Origin: Pseudobdellovibrionaceae bacterium | Lineage (GTDB): Bacteria > Bdellovibrionota > Bdellovibrionia > Bdellovibrionales > UBA1609 | Direction: 5' to 3' | Length of the DNA stretch: 64,000 nt | NCBI GenBank assembly: GCA_020635075.1 | Contig: JACKAM010000001.1 | Span: 930,001-994,000, forward strand | Shown here: piece by piece, positions 8,869-18,378 of the stretch | How the letters are laid out: each line of letters starts with the position of its first letter | Numbering within the stretch: position 1 is the stretch's first letter | Notes under the pieces: model-generated | Seen by the model: the letters and a program-made list of their open reading frames with translations, nothing else | The model's database searches: none | Told to the model about the DNA's origin: nothing | Position numbers and translations under genes: made by a program

Positions 8869-10494
8869 ATGGAGAATCCGGTGAGTTTTGTTAAAGCGAG
8901 TGTCCAAATTTGTATGGTTGCCCTAGTTGCTTTGGGTCTGGTTGGCGCTAAGGAATCCTTGGCGCGGACACAAAAACAGGTGGCGAAAAAAACAGCTAAT
9001 CGACTGGCTTCGCCGCGATTGCGGCTTCTTTCCCATGCTGAATTTCGCCGGCTCTCACGCGCTCGGCAGGTTCAGTATCTGGTGGGTTTGCGTCTGATGT
9101 TTCAGGATTGGGAGAAATGGCAAAGGGATAATCGCAATCAGATTTTTGCGGGAGTGCCCTCCCGCCAGATTGAGGAGTTGGCTCGACTCTACTCCTGGTT
9201 GGTTCCTCAGGCGGAGGCGAAAATTGATCCAAGAGGGGATGTTGACGAGGAAGAAGCTCGCCGACAGCGCCTAAAAGATCTGACTCTGGTTCCTGCTGAT
9301 GCAGCCATTGATGGAACCTTGACGGGAACCGGGGTGACCACGACAACGAGCGCCCCGACGACGGCGACAGGAGAAGTCGCACCTGTTGGTGAAGCGGACT
9401 GGAAAGGCGTCAGAGCAGGACCTGAAGAGCGGGCCTGTATTTATGCCGGTTGGATTCAGGCCTATGCAGCCAATGGCACCAATTGTTCGCGACCACCTGA
9501 GTGCAAAGGACAAGCTGGGCACTTTCAGTGCAATCCTTTACTGGTGGGGCCGGGCGTGTGTGTTCCTGGTCGCAGTCGAGAGGAGCGAATTCGCGCGACC
9601 ACCACTTGTTTGAAGAGTGGCAAGTCCGTGGAAGAGGTGGCGGCCTTATTAAAAGACAAAAAGACCGAGTGGGATGAGTTTGTCGCCCGTTTTCAAAGTG
9701 CCACATTAAGTTGTCAGGATGGCAAACAACAGGAAGTGTGTTGGATCATTCAGAGGAGGCTGACTCAGCTCAATAAACTACTTGGGGGAGAGGCTCTGCC
9801 GGAATTGGTAAAGGTCCCGGCTGGTGGATTCACCGCCAAGGCGCCAGTCGTGGCAAGTGCTGCTGTCAAGGACGTAACCGTCTCCGAAGGTGCCGCCGAG
9901 GTGGTTGCCTCCACTGGTGATCGAGGGGGGCGAGTGGTGGCGACAGGTCCGAGTGCGACAGCTAACCACGATGGAGTCTGCAAAAACAATGATGTTATAG
10001 GTGACATGAGTCTTCCGGACAAAGAGGGGCCTGTGGTGATGGATGTGAATCACGCCTACAATATGGTATGTCGGGGAAGCTATGAAAGATCTTACGTGGA
10101 CGGTCGCAAAGCCTTGGTGCGTAGCCGAATAGCATCCCTTGGGAGTCGGCAAGATGCCGAGGCCAGATACTACCGCGATTGGTTTAAGTATTTGCTGGCC
10201 AATCTGGAGGCATGCCAGGCTGCGGTTGATCAGGCCGTTCGCGCCAAGCAGAACCTGTCGCGACCAACAGTGGTGAAAGTCACCTTTAAGGGCGGAAATC
10301 CATCCAGCTCAGTGCAGATGGAGGCCCTGCCAGGTCACCAGCTCATCAAAGGTGATGGCAAAGCAATTGACCGGGTCTCGACGGCCGGGCTCTGGCTCGG
10401 AAACACCCTCACTCTTTACCGAGTGAATCTTTGCTCGACCCGCATTGAGGGCCTGTCCACCGGCGTTTTAGGTCCTTCTACTGGAACCCAATAA
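8869..10494 (+). CDS. exported protein of unknown function, cysteine-rich middle
   Basis: About 541 residues with a signal peptide (hydrophobic VQICMVALVALGLVGA) and no family I recognise. Helical, charged N-terminal part; Thr/Ala-rich linker near residues 145-165; then a cysteine-rich region (C in RACIYAG, NCSRPPEC, FQCNPLL, GVCVPG, TTTC) likely stabilised by disulfides outside the cytoplasm; and a C-terminal domain with paired cysteines. Start choice: ATG at 8869, or GTG at 8881, which has a better spaced site. It follows the CoA hydrolase by 37 bases and may be cotranscribed. Confidence 0.7.
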   Translation: MENPVSFVKASVQICMVALVALGLVGAKESLARTQKQVAKKTANRLASPRLRLLSHAEFRRLSRARQVQYLVGLRLMFQDWEKWQRDNRNQIFAGVPSRQIEELARLYSWLVPQAEAKIDPRGDVDEEEARRQRLKDLTLVPADAAIDGTLTGTGVTTTTSAPTTATGEVAPVGEADWKGVRAGPEERACIYAGWIQAYAANGTNCSRPPECKGQAGHFQCNPLLVGPGVCVPGRSREERIRATTTCLKSGKSVEEVAALLKDKKTEWDEFVARFQSATLSCQDGKQQEVCWIIQRRLTQLNKLLGGEALPELVKVPAGGFTAKAPVVASAAVKDVTVSEGAAEVVASTGDRGGRVVATGPSATANHDGVCKNNDVIGDMSLPDKEGPVVMDVNHAYNMVCRGSYERSYVDGRKALVRSRIASLGSRQDAEARYYRDWFKYLLANLEACQAAVDQAVRAKQNLSRPTVVKVTFKGGNPSSSVQMEALPGHQLIKGDGKAIDRVSTAGLWLGNTLTLYRVNLCSTRIEGLSTGVLGPSTGTQ

Positions 10495-10557
10495 AAAACG
10501 GCACAAACCAATGCCTTTGTTCGTTCATTAAAGGATGGAAGAAGAAGGGACAGAGTT

Positions 10558-11868
10558 ATGTGCGGACAGATCCTTAGATGGCTGTTAGGGTCAGCCGTCG
10601 TTCTCGTTTTGAGTCAGTGTTCGGGAGAAAATCGGGATTCAGAAGATCCTCCGGTGGCGCCTTTGGGGAGGACCTTATTGGCCTCAACCCCGATTCAGGC
10701 CAGTGAAAGGAACCCCAATCTGTTGTTTAATTTTGAGGTGGACGACAGTTTGGCCGCTGATGTAGACGTGGTTTCCTTGCACGAAGACTTTTTCGGTGTG
10801 CCTTGGGAGGCCTTTAGCCAGTCAAAGACGGCGCCTGATTACTTTGCTGTCTTGATCCAGGAGCTAAAACAGAGAGTGAATCGATGGGACCGCCCCCTCT
10901 ATTTATCTCTTGCCATCAGTCACAATGAAAATCGTCGTTACCTGGCAGAACATCTTTTTGAAGATGATGAAGGCAAATTAGTCCGCCAGGCGAGGTGGAC
11001 AGATCCTTGTTTCAATTTCGACACTCATCCTGATGGGGAGAAGTGGCGTCGGGCTTATTTAAATTACTCTGAGTACATGATTCGCACATTTAAGCCTCGC
11101 TACCTGACCAATGGCATTGAGGTCACCATGTTTCAGAATAGCTGTCGCTCTTTTGACCCGGGAGCCTTCCCGGCATTGATTAAAGTACTGAATCAGGTCT
11201 ATGACCTGGCAAAGGAGATTGATCCACAGATTGTCGTGTTTCCCAGTCTTCAGGTCGGCTACATGATGGATATTCGCCCAGGGGGTGTGTGCTATCGGGA
11301 CACGGGCTTGGATTTGGAAGTAGCCAAAACGTGTATGCGATTTGCTTGGGAAGAAATGGCCAGCCTAAAAATGGATCGAGTGGGTCTGTCGATATATCCC
11401 CATGTCGTGGGTGGGATTCCCGATAACTCTGCCTACCTTGCGGCAGCACTGGATGTGGTGAAGGACCGCCAGCTGGTGATTGCCGAAACAGGGCATCCGT
11501 CATCTTCCCTGTTAGTCAATGGTGGACCGGCGGGGGAGGCCCAATGTTTAACCGCTGTGGAACATTCAGACGACCAACAAGTCGAGTGGTTAAAGGCCGT
11601 CTTGCAGGCAGCGAAAGACCATAATATGGAACTCGTCACATGGTGGTCGGCTCGCGATGTGTTTCCAGAAGACTTCATCGGCAGCTGTCCATGTGAAGAC
11701 TCACGCAGCTTCTGCGAAACCGCGGAGATCTTTCGCCTTCAGGGCGGTGATTTTACCCAGCGAGTTCAGAACGACGCGATCTTGCGGGCCTTCCAGAGTA
11801 TGGGGTATCGAACCTATGATGGCCTTCCCAAGGAGTCCCTCGGGATTTGGCGCGACTTTAGAAAGTAA
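10558..11868 (+). CDS. putative lipoprotein with glycoside-hydrolase-like TIM barrel
   Basis: A 436-residue protein. The N-terminal hydrophobic stretch ends in L-S-Q-C21, a weak lipobox (Gln before Cys is unusual). The rest looks like a clan-A glycoside hydrolase barrel, reminiscent of galactanase (GH53)-like proteins: SLHEDFFGVPWEAF, TNGIEVTMF with Glu188, SIYPHVVGG, IAETGHPSS with Glu310, and TWWSARD near the end. Glu188 and Glu310 fit the acid/base and nucleophile positions. A surface enzyme on a glycan is inferred; the substrate is unknown. It sits 63 bases after the previous exported protein. Confidence 0.65.
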   Translation: MCGQILRWLLGSAVVLVLSQCSGENRDSEDPPVAPLGRTLLASTPIQASERNPNLLFNFEVDDSLAADVDVVSLHEDFFGVPWEAFSQSKTAPDYFAVLIQELKQRVNRWDRPLYLSLAISHNENRRYLAEHLFEDDEGKLVRQARWTDPCFNFDTHPDGEKWRRAYLNYSEYMIRTFKPRYLTNGIEVTMFQNSCRSFDPGAFPALIKVLNQVYDLAKEIDPQIVVFPSLQVGYMMDIRPGGVCYRDTGLDLEVAKTCMRFAWEEMASLKMDRVGLSIYPHVVGGIPDNSAYLAAALDVVKDRQLVIAETGHPSSSLLVNGGPAGEAQCLTAVEHSDDQQVEWLKAVLQAAKDHNMELVTWWSARDVFPEDFIGSCPCEDSRSFCETAEIFRLQGGDFTQRVQNDAILRAFQSMGYRTYDGLPKESLGIWRDFRK

Positions 11869-11872
11869 GTCC

Positions 11873-13123
11873 CTACTTGGACCTGTAGGCAGTGATGAGG
11901 CTTGATAGGGTTTGAGAGAGAGGCAATTCCTGCTGGGTGTGCTGATCCAAATCCTTTACAACCGCCTGGCCATTTTCGAGTTCGCTCTCGCCAATAATAA
12001 CGGCGTGACTGGCTTGGGCCTTGGTGGCGCGAGCGAGCCGCTTTTTGAGGTTACCGGAGTAGGACATCTCGACGGGGACGCCCTCCATGCGCAATTGAAA
12101 AGCCAGCTTTTCCATTTCCATTTGGGCCGTATCCCCCAAAGGAATCAAGGCGATGGGGCGGGTGACTTTGATTTCTGGCTGAATCAACAGGGCCAATCGC
12201 TCCATACCTGCTGCCCAGCCCACACCGGGGGTGGGTTTGCCGCCCATCAGCTCAATCAGTCCATCGTAGCGGCCACCAGACAGGATGGCATCTTGAGCAC
12301 CTAATGCTGAGCTTTTGAATTCAAAAACACAGTGAGAGTAGTAGTCCAGGCCACGCACTAACCGGGAGTTGAGGTGGTATTGGATGCCAAGATTGGTGAG
12401 GCCTTGTTGGACCCGATCAAAAAAATCTTTGGAGGCCGAATTGAGGGAATCCCTAAAGTCGGGGGCTCCAGCAACGATTTTCTGGTCGCCTTCGTCCTTG
12501 GAGTCCAAGATGCGCAACGGATTAATCTTGAGCCTTCGTTGGCTATCCTCACTTAAATCGCTGACATATTTTTCCAAATAGGAAACCAATCGGGACTTAT
12601 AGGCCTGTCGGCTTTCACTGTCACCGATGGTGTTGATTTCCAAAGTGGTCGAGTCCATGACTTTTAAAGAGCTGAGGATGCTGTAGCCGAGGGCGATGAC
12701 TTCGATGTCCGCCTGAGGGAACTCAACCCCGATCAATTCCACGCCAAACTGGTGAAACTGCCGCTGCCTTCCCTTTTGTGGTCGCTCATAGCGAAACATG
12801 GGGCCGTGATAATAGTACTTGAGAGGAGTTTGTCTTTGCAGGCCGTTGCTGATGAAGGCACGCGCAATGCCTGCGGTCCCTTCTGGCCGCAATGTCATTT
12901 CCTCACCGCTATTGTCCGGGAAGGTGTACATCTGTTTGTTGACCACGTCCGAGGACTCTCCGAGGGTGCGCTTAAAGACCTCAGTAAACTCAAAGATGGG
13001 GGTATCGATTGGTTCAAAACCATAACACTGACTGAGTCGAGCCGCCTTATGGATAATCCAGCTGTGGATTCTCTGTTGATCGGGGAGGAGATCATGAGTT
13101 CCCCGCACAGGATTTAAAGACAT
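11873..13123 (-). CDS. hisS: histidyl-tRNA synthetase
   Basis: A 416-residue class II aminoacyl-tRNA synthetase. Motif 2 (YYYHGPMFRYERPQKGRQRQF), the histidine-specific LVRGLDYYSHCVFEF segment and motif 3 (GVGWAAGMERLAL) are all present, with a C-terminal anticodon-binding domain. It charges tRNA-His. It starts at ATG 13123 and converges on the preceding lipoprotein gene with only four bases between them. Confidence 0.97.
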   Translation of the reverse strand: MSLNPVRGTHDLLPDQQRIHSWIIHKAARLSQCYGFEPIDTPIFEFTEVFKRTLGESSDVVNKQMYTFPDNSGEEMTLRPEGTAGIARAFISNGLQRQTPLKYYYHGPMFRYERPQKGRQRQFHQFGVELIGVEFPQADIEVIALGYSILSSLKVMDSTTLEINTIGDSESRQAYKSRLVSYLEKYVSDLSEDSQRRLKINPLRILDSKDEGDQKIVAGAPDFRDSLNSASKDFFDRVQQGLTNLGIQYHLNSRLVRGLDYYSHCVFEFKSSALGAQDAILSGGRYDGLIELMGGKPTPGVGWAAGMERLALLIQPEIKVTRPIALIPLGDTAQMEMEKLAFQLRMEGVPVEMSYSGNLKKRLARATKAQASHAVIIGESELENGQAVVKDLDQHTQQELPLSQTLSSLITAYRSK

Positions 13124-13198
13124 TATTCACCTCGCCGGCCTATAATGACATGGAGCGGATAAATTGGCTAGACGGAAATTCCCGGATAGGCTGAAGCT

Positions 13199-13840
13199 AT
13201 GAGTGGTATCAGGTCGACGTTTTTTGAAATCTCCCCTCTCGTGAATGAAGGTATCGGAGTGTGGCCGGGCGACGTGGCCTTTTCTCGACAGGTGGCTCTC
13301 GACATGAGCAAGGGGGATCACCTGACATTGAGTGCGGTCACCAGTACCGTCCACCTAGGGGCACATGCCGACGCCCCAAGTCACTACAGAAAGGATGGTG
13401 AGCCCATCCATTTGCGAAATCCACTTCTCTACTATGGGGACTGCCAAGTGATCCAAGTGCAGGTGCCTCGGGGGGAAAGGTTATTACCCAGCCACTTACC
13501 CCAGGGCTTCTCTCCAGTGGCCGAGCGATTGTTGATCGGCACGGGCTCATTTCCTGATCCTCAGAAGTTTAATGAGGATTTTAATTCCCTATCTCCTGAC
13601 TTGATTGAGTACTTGGCTGAGCGGGAGGTGAGCCTAGTTGGGATCGACACTCCTAGCGTAGACCCATTTTTGTCCAAAGCCTTGGAATCCCATCAGGCCT
13701 TGGCCAAACATGATTTGGCTGTACTAGAGGGGTTGGTGCTTCGACAAGTGCCCGAGGGGGTCTACACCTTGATTGCTCTGCCACTGAGGATTGAAGGGGC
13801 TGACGCCTCACCTGTACGGGCGATTCTGGTTAAGGATTAA
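13199..13840 (+). CDS. kynB: kynurenine formamidase-like cyclase family protein
   Basis: A 213-residue protein with the metal-binding motif HxGxHxDxPxH as H52-LGA-H56-A-D58-APS-H62. This family includes bacterial N-formylkynurenine formamidase, the second step of tryptophan breakdown. The assignment is strengthened by a tryptophan 2,3-dioxygenase gene 1.4 kb away. The family also contains other cyclases and isatin hydrolase, so function rests partly on context. It is followed after three bases by a radical SAM gene. Confidence 0.8.
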   Translation: MSGIRSTFFEISPLVNEGIGVWPGDVAFSRQVALDMSKGDHLTLSAVTSTVHLGAHADAPSHYRKDGEPIHLRNPLLYYGDCQVIQVQVPRGERLLPSHLPQGFSPVAERLLIGTGSFPDPQKFNEDFNSLSPDLIEYLAEREVSLVGIDTPSVDPFLSKALESHQALAKHDLAVLEGLVLRQVPEGVYTLIALPLRIEGADASPVRAILVKD

Positions 13841-13843
13841 CCT

Positions 13844-15211
13844 GTGAGTGCGGAGGATTCTGTGGCAAATGGATACTTTTTTTCCCTTAAGGAGCGAGGT
13901 GGATTGCCGACCACCTTTTGTCCATTATTGTGGTCCAAGATCACAATTGATCCAAGCGGGAAACTGAAAGCCTGCTGCTCATCGAAATGTTTTGTTAATG
14001 AGGATGGGGAGAATCTCAGAATAGAGAGAGGAGAGGGGTTGGACCAGTATTGGAATCATCCAAGTGTATGCCAAGCACGTAAGGCCATGATGGCGGGAGA
14101 GTGGCCTAAGGAGTGCTATTACTGTCGGTATCAGGAAGAAAATGGGGTCATGAGTAAGCGCAAGGGTCAGATTTATTATTGGGCGGAAATTATGAAAGTC
14201 GACCCCATTGCCTTGCTCGCAGCCACAGATGGGGAGGGGCGGATTGATCTTCCTCCCGTGGCCGTTGATGCTCGCCTCAGCCATGTGTGTAATTTGACCT
14301 GTGTGATGTGCACACCTGAGTTTTCCACCAGTTGGAAGTCGGTATTCAAAAAATTGATGGAGTCGCCTTGGCCTGGCCCAACCCGTAGGCCGAGCTATTT
14401 AAAACATACCGAAATTATCGAAGGCGGAACTCCTAAGTGGGGCGATGACCCTTCTGTGGTGGAGTGGTTTCGCGATCATGCTCGGCAGCTGCGGGAGATC
14501 CAGTTTGCTGGTGGCGAGCCGCTTCTATTCAAAAACCACGATAAAATTCTCGACACTCTCATTGATTCTGGGGATGCCGGGCACATTACTTTGGACTACA
14601 ACACAAATGCCACGCAGATTACCAATGAGACTCTGGAAAGATGGAGCCACTTTGAAAACCTGGACCTGCAGCTTTCTGTCGATGGAGTCGGCGAGCAATT
14701 CGAATACATCCGCACGCCGGCAAAGTGGCAACGGATCGAAGAAGTTGTGCAACTGTTGTTGTCTTGGAACCGCAACCCGTGGAGGTGGCGTTTTGCTTAC
14801 ACGGTTCAGATATTAAGTGTGGCTGAGATACCAAGATTTCTCAATTGGCTTGAGGGTTTGGGAGAGAAGTGGATGGAGACTCCCCTGCACACACGCATTC
14901 ACTGGAATGTGGTTGGCACTCCCACGGGCATTTCGGTGGCCAGTCTCCCTGCTGGAGTACAACAAGAGGTGCTTGCTCTCGTTGATCAGTATCTAGGGGA
15001 TCTTGAAAAGCGAAACTCCCGACTTGCCAATGAATCGAGTCTGAAAAATTTGCCAGGAATTTTACGGGCCGCCTTTAAAGGAGGCCGAGGCCAGGGGAGT
15101 TCCTCTCTAGATGAAACCATTCATTATCTGAATCTCCTGGACGATATCCATGACAAGAGGTGGAGACAGACATTCCCCTGGCTCTCTGAAAGGCTTCCCG
15201 TGAGATCCTAG
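13844..15211 (+). CDS. radical SAM protein, twitch/SPASM type
   Basis: A 455-residue enzyme starting at GTG 13844. The radical SAM cluster motif is C-NLT-C-VM-C near residue 150, followed by the GGEP motif in IQFAGGEPLLF. The N-terminus holds an extra cysteine set (FCPLLWSKITIDPSGKLKACCSS and ECYYCRYQEENG), which resembles an auxiliary cluster domain displaced to the front. Such enzymes modify peptides or small molecules, but no precursor peptide is visible nearby. The gene is translationally coupled to the kynB-like gene upstream and overlaps the convergent dioxygenase gene by four bases. Confidence 0.85.
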   Translation: MSAEDSVANGYFFSLKERGGLPTTFCPLLWSKITIDPSGKLKACCSSKCFVNEDGENLRIERGEGLDQYWNHPSVCQARKAMMAGEWPKECYYCRYQEENGVMSKRKGQIYYWAEIMKVDPIALLAATDGEGRIDLPPVAVDARLSHVCNLTCVMCTPEFSTSWKSVFKKLMESPWPGPTRRPSYLKHTEIIEGGTPKWGDDPSVVEWFRDHARQLREIQFAGGEPLLFKNHDKILDTLIDSGDAGHITLDYNTNATQITNETLERWSHFENLDLQLSVDGVGEQFEYIRTPAKWQRIEEVVQLLLSWNRNPWRWRFAYTVQILSVAEIPRFLNWLEGLGEKWMETPLHTRIHWNVVGTPTGISVASLPAGVQQEVLALVDQYLGDLEKRNSRLANESSLKNLPGILRAAFKGGRGQGSSSLDETIHYLNLLDDIHDKRWRQTFPWLSERLPVRS

Positions 15212-16296
15212 AGTTCGTAGTTAAAGCGCAACTTCTTCTGGATCTCAGCAGGCAACTCCGGCAGGGCCGAGCGAGGGACAAAGAATGTGGTGAGTTGGAA
15301 GAAATCATTAAAGATCTTATGTCGGTCGGTTGCTTCTCGCAGATATTGGTAGCCAGAGGATCCGCCAGTTCCAATTTTAGTGCCAATCATTCTTTTGGCC
15401 ATCAGAGCGTGGCGGTAACGCCAGCTTGTCATCAGCTCATCAATATCTAACAAAGTGGTAATGAGTTTGAAGGGGAGTTGTAGGCCTGGCAGGTGTCTGT
15501 ACAGTTGAATAAACAGGGCCGCATGAATCGCTGGATAGGACAGGTGCCAAAGCCCTCGGTCCACTGAATCGCGGTACCTCTTTTCGTCAAAAAGGGCTTC
15601 AAAAAGGCTGCGCGCGTCCTCAATGTTTTGAATATTTCGTTCCTTGTCCCCAGCTTGCAGTGTCGGGTTGACCTTGACGACGTCTGATTCAGTGTCAAAC
15701 ATCTTCATGACGGATTCCCGGTACACTTTCCAAAAGTCAAAATTGCCGACCTGCAGGAAGGGCGTTCTTTCCAGCCATCTTTCAACACCGTCAAAAAGAC
15801 TCGGGGTGTTCTCCGTTTTCTCCAGAGCTTGAGATTGTTCAGGGCGAACGTAGGAACGATAGCTCGCCTCATTGTACCGCATCCGATGGTCGGCTTTAAG
15901 GCCCAATTTGTTCTCTACCAAACGAAACTGAAAACTTTGAAAGCCGGAGGCGGGGTAGAGGTAATCTCTAAAATCAAGAAAATCCAAAGGTGTCATGGTT
16001 TCCATGATGCGAATCTGATCAATCAAAACCTTTTGAATCTCCACCACCCGGCCGAGGCGGGAAATGGCCGTCCCCATGTCTTCCTCGCGCACGCGGCCCT
16101 GGGCAAAAATATCAATAATGGAATCGATTTCGTGAAGAACCTGTTTGAACCACAGTTCGTAGGTTTGGTGGGTGATAATAAAGAGCATTTCATCGTGGGC
16201 CGGTTCACCAAACTCCTCACTTCGTCTTTGCTGGGCATTCAAAATGCGGTCCAGGGCCAGGTAGTCGTGATAATGAACGGGTGGATACTGACTCAT
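15208..16296 (-). CDS. kynA: tryptophan 2,3-dioxygenase
   Basis: A 362-residue haem dioxygenase opening the indole ring of L-tryptophan to N-formylkynurenine. Substrate and haem residues are recognisable: His43 in FIITHQTYELWFKQ, Arg125 in SFQFR, the haem-ligand candidate His296 in SWRYRHALM, and the GTGGSSGY loop near residues 309-316. Length is somewhat above the roughly 280-residue short bacterial forms and near the longer type. It lies 21 bases after the threonine-aldolase-like gene, at the end of a three-gene minus-strand operon. Confidence 0.93.
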   Translation of the reverse strand: MSQYPPVHYHDYLALDRILNAQQRRSEEFGEPAHDEMLFIITHQTYELWFKQVLHEIDSIIDIFAQGRVREEDMGTAISRLGRVVEIQKVLIDQIRIMETMTPLDFLDFRDYLYPASGFQSFQFRLVENKLGLKADHRMRYNEASYRSYVRPEQSQALEKTENTPSLFDGVERWLERTPFLQVGNFDFWKVYRESVMKMFDTESDVVKVNPTLQAGDKERNIQNIEDARSLFEALFDEKRYRDSVDRGLWHLSYPAIHAALFIQLYRHLPGLQLPFKLITTLLDIDELMTSWRYRHALMAKRMIGTKIGTGGSSGYQYLREATDRHKIFNDFFQLTTFFVPRSALPELPAEIQKKLRFNYEL

Positions 16297-16317
16297 CGTG
16301 AGCTCCCTTGACTAAAT

Positions 16318-17376
16318 TTAATGCTCTTCACTTTGAAGACGGCGTAAACATGATACAAAATCTTGCAGATCTTTTTCGGTGGTGTCAAAGCTCGTCATCC
16401 AGCGCATGACCCACAAATCCTCATCCCAAACATAGAAAAATGCCTGTTCACGGAGTCTTTTCGTCCATGCTTTGGGAATCTTGACAAACAAAGCATTGCT
16501 CTCGACTGGGTAACAGATCTGGATCTGTGGGAATTCCTGGAGAGCGGCCTTAAGCCGCTGCGCCATACCTGTGGAGTGGAGGGCAATTTCTCTCCACAAG
16601 CCCTCCTGTAGGTAGAGCAAAAACTGACCGCTAATAAAACGCATCTTAGATGGTAGCTGCATGGCCTGCTTGCGCAGGAACTTAAAATCTGATCGCCGAC
16701 TCTGGCCAAAAAGAATCACAGCTTCCGCCCCTAAAAGGCCATTTTTTGTGCCGCCAAAACTAAGAGCGTCTATGCCGATTCCGCTGGTCAGAGCTTTGAG
16801 GTCCACCTGTAAATGAATGGCCGCGTTTACAAATCGTGCGCCATCCACATGAACGAGAAGGTCGTTGGCCTTGGCCAGTTCGACCAGGGCCTGCATTTCT
16901 TTGATCGTGTAGACGGTACCAAGTTCTGTCGGCTGAGTGATGGAAATGACTTTTGGCTGGGCGTGGTGCTGGTCTCCCCGGCGTTTAAGGGTCTGAAGAA
17001 CCTGTTCAGGGGTGATTTTGCCATCGGTGGTGGATAGAGGGATCAGCTTGCAGCCCAAGTGTTTCTCGGGGGCGGCACACTCATCCAGGTGAAGGTGGGC
17101 TTGGTCGGAACAGATGACGGCCTCATAGCTCTTAAGCAGAGCATTCAAGCACAAAACATTGGCGGCCGTGCCGTTAAACACATAATGGACATCGATGTCC
17201 TCGCCAAAATGACGTTTGAACTCCTCGTAGGCCAAGGCACTAACCTCGTCGCCTCCATAGGAGTGGGCATGACCGCGGTTGAGCTGGAGCAGGAACTCCA
17301 GCAGACGGGGATGTACGCCTGAGTGGTTGTCGCTGCCAAATCCCGGTCGAAACTCAAAATTCTCAACGGAACTCAT
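16318..17376 (-). CDS. threonine-aldolase-like PLP enzyme (beta-eliminating lyase family)
   Basis: A 352-residue fold-type I PLP enzyme. The cofactor lysine is Lys211 in SFGGTKNG, the pyridine-nitrogen partner is Asp178 in HVDGARF, and the N-terminal SDNHSGVHP matches low-specificity L-threonine aldolase. Known members cleave threonine to glycine and acetaldehyde, or eliminate side chains. Its place between a ureohydrolase and tryptophan dioxygenase suggests a possible job on a tryptophan-derived amino acid (inference). It overlaps the upstream gene by four bases. Confidence 0.85.
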   Translation of the reverse strand: MSSVENFEFRPGFGSDNHSGVHPRLLEFLLQLNRGHAHSYGGDEVSALAYEEFKRHFGEDIDVHYVFNGTAANVLCLNALLKSYEAVICSDQAHLHLDECAAPEKHLGCKLIPLSTTDGKITPEQVLQTLKRRGDQHHAQPKVISITQPTELGTVYTIKEMQALVELAKANDLLVHVDGARFVNAAIHLQVDLKALTSGIGIDALSFGGTKNGLLGAEAVILFGQSRRSDFKFLRKQAMQLPSKMRFISGQFLLYLQEGLWREIALHSTGMAQRLKAALQEFPQIQICYPVESNALFVKIPKAWTKRLREQAFFYVWDEDLWVMRWMTSFDTTEKDLQDFVSCLRRLQSEEH

Positions 17377-18341
17377 TCACCCACCTTGTTGTGAAAAATA
17401 AAGCGATGGGCAATTTGGGCTGCCAATTTGGCCGTTCGGTTGTCCTGATCAAGGGGAGGGGAAACTTCATAAATCCCCAGTGACCTGACATCCCAGCGCG
17501 AGAGAAACATATGGAAAACCGGAAAGAACTCCTCAGCCGACCAGCCGGTTGCCCAGGATTGGCTGCAGCCCATAGCGATGGATGAAGAAAATCCGTCGAT
17601 ATCGATGGACAAGAAAACAGGACGGGGACGCAGGAGCTCTTCTTCGAGGAAACGGCCAACGACAACTGCGGCAGGCTCCCCAGAGAACATGATGTCCTCC
17701 CAAAAGAGCAGGCGAGCCCCGCGTTCTCGACACCAGTCAATGTGATAGGAACTGTTGCACTGAGATTGGATCCCGAGCTCTATCAAATCAAAAGAGTCTC
17801 CATACTTTTCCATGAGGCGGTAAAAGGGGGTGCCGCTCGACAAGCCTTTTTCGCTGGAGCGTACATCCAGATGGGCATCAAAATTGATGACGAGAGGCTT
17901 ACGATTATTTGCAGTGGTTCGGCAGGACTCCAAAAAGGCCGCCCCATCCGGATACCCATAGTCGTGGCCACCACCAAAACTCAGAATTCGACCATGGGAG
18001 GAAAGAATTTGTTGGGCCATTGACTGTGCGGTCTCATGCCTTGATTCAATGTCTGACTGGAGAGAGAGGTTTCCCGCCTCCCATAAACGGGGGGCTTCAG
18101 ATCGGTAAGGGGGTGTGAGGCGATAGAGAAACTGGCGGATCCGGTCGGGGCCATCTTGTGCTCCTGGCCGACCGCCATTGAGTCGAATGCCCTCATCGTC
18201 AGGGTAGCCCAAAAGATAAATATGGTCCTTTTGGATGGGCCCTTGGGCAGAAAAAATCTGCACCAGCTCGCCGAGGCGGGGATCAAGTTTATCCTGTTTG
18301 GAAAAGAAAAGATCAGCGGATATAGGCAAAAAGGCCGACAT
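17373..18341 (-). CDS. arginase/agmatinase superfamily protein (formimidoylglutamase-like)
   Basis: A 322-residue ureohydrolase. The two-manganese site shows GGGHDYG (His126), NFDAHLDVR (Asp155, His157, Asp159) and SIDIDGFSS. GGGHD rather than GGDHS, together with the third motif lacking the usual D-P ending, points to the formimidoylglutamase side of the family rather than arginase. The substrate is not settled, and no other histidine-utilisation gene is nearby. It is the first gene of the operon, with the PLP enzyme and tryptophan dioxygenase following. Confidence 0.78.
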   Translation of the reverse strand: MSAFLPISADLFFSKQDKLDPRLGELVQIFSAQGPIQKDHIYLLGYPDDEGIRLNGGRPGAQDGPDRIRQFLYRLTPPYRSEAPRLWEAGNLSLQSDIESRHETAQSMAQQILSSHGRILSFGGGHDYGYPDGAAFLESCRTTANNRKPLVINFDAHLDVRSSEKGLSSGTPFYRLMEKYGDSFDLIELGIQSQCNSSYHIDWCRERGARLLFWEDIMFSGEPAAVVVGRFLEEELLRPRPVFLSIDIDGFSSSIAMGCSQSWATGWSAEEFFPVFHMFLSRWDVRSLGIYEVSPPLDQDNRTAKLAAQIAHRFIFHNKVGE

Positions 18342-18378
18342 AACACCTACCAGGCTTTAGCAAACTTCGGAGATTCAC

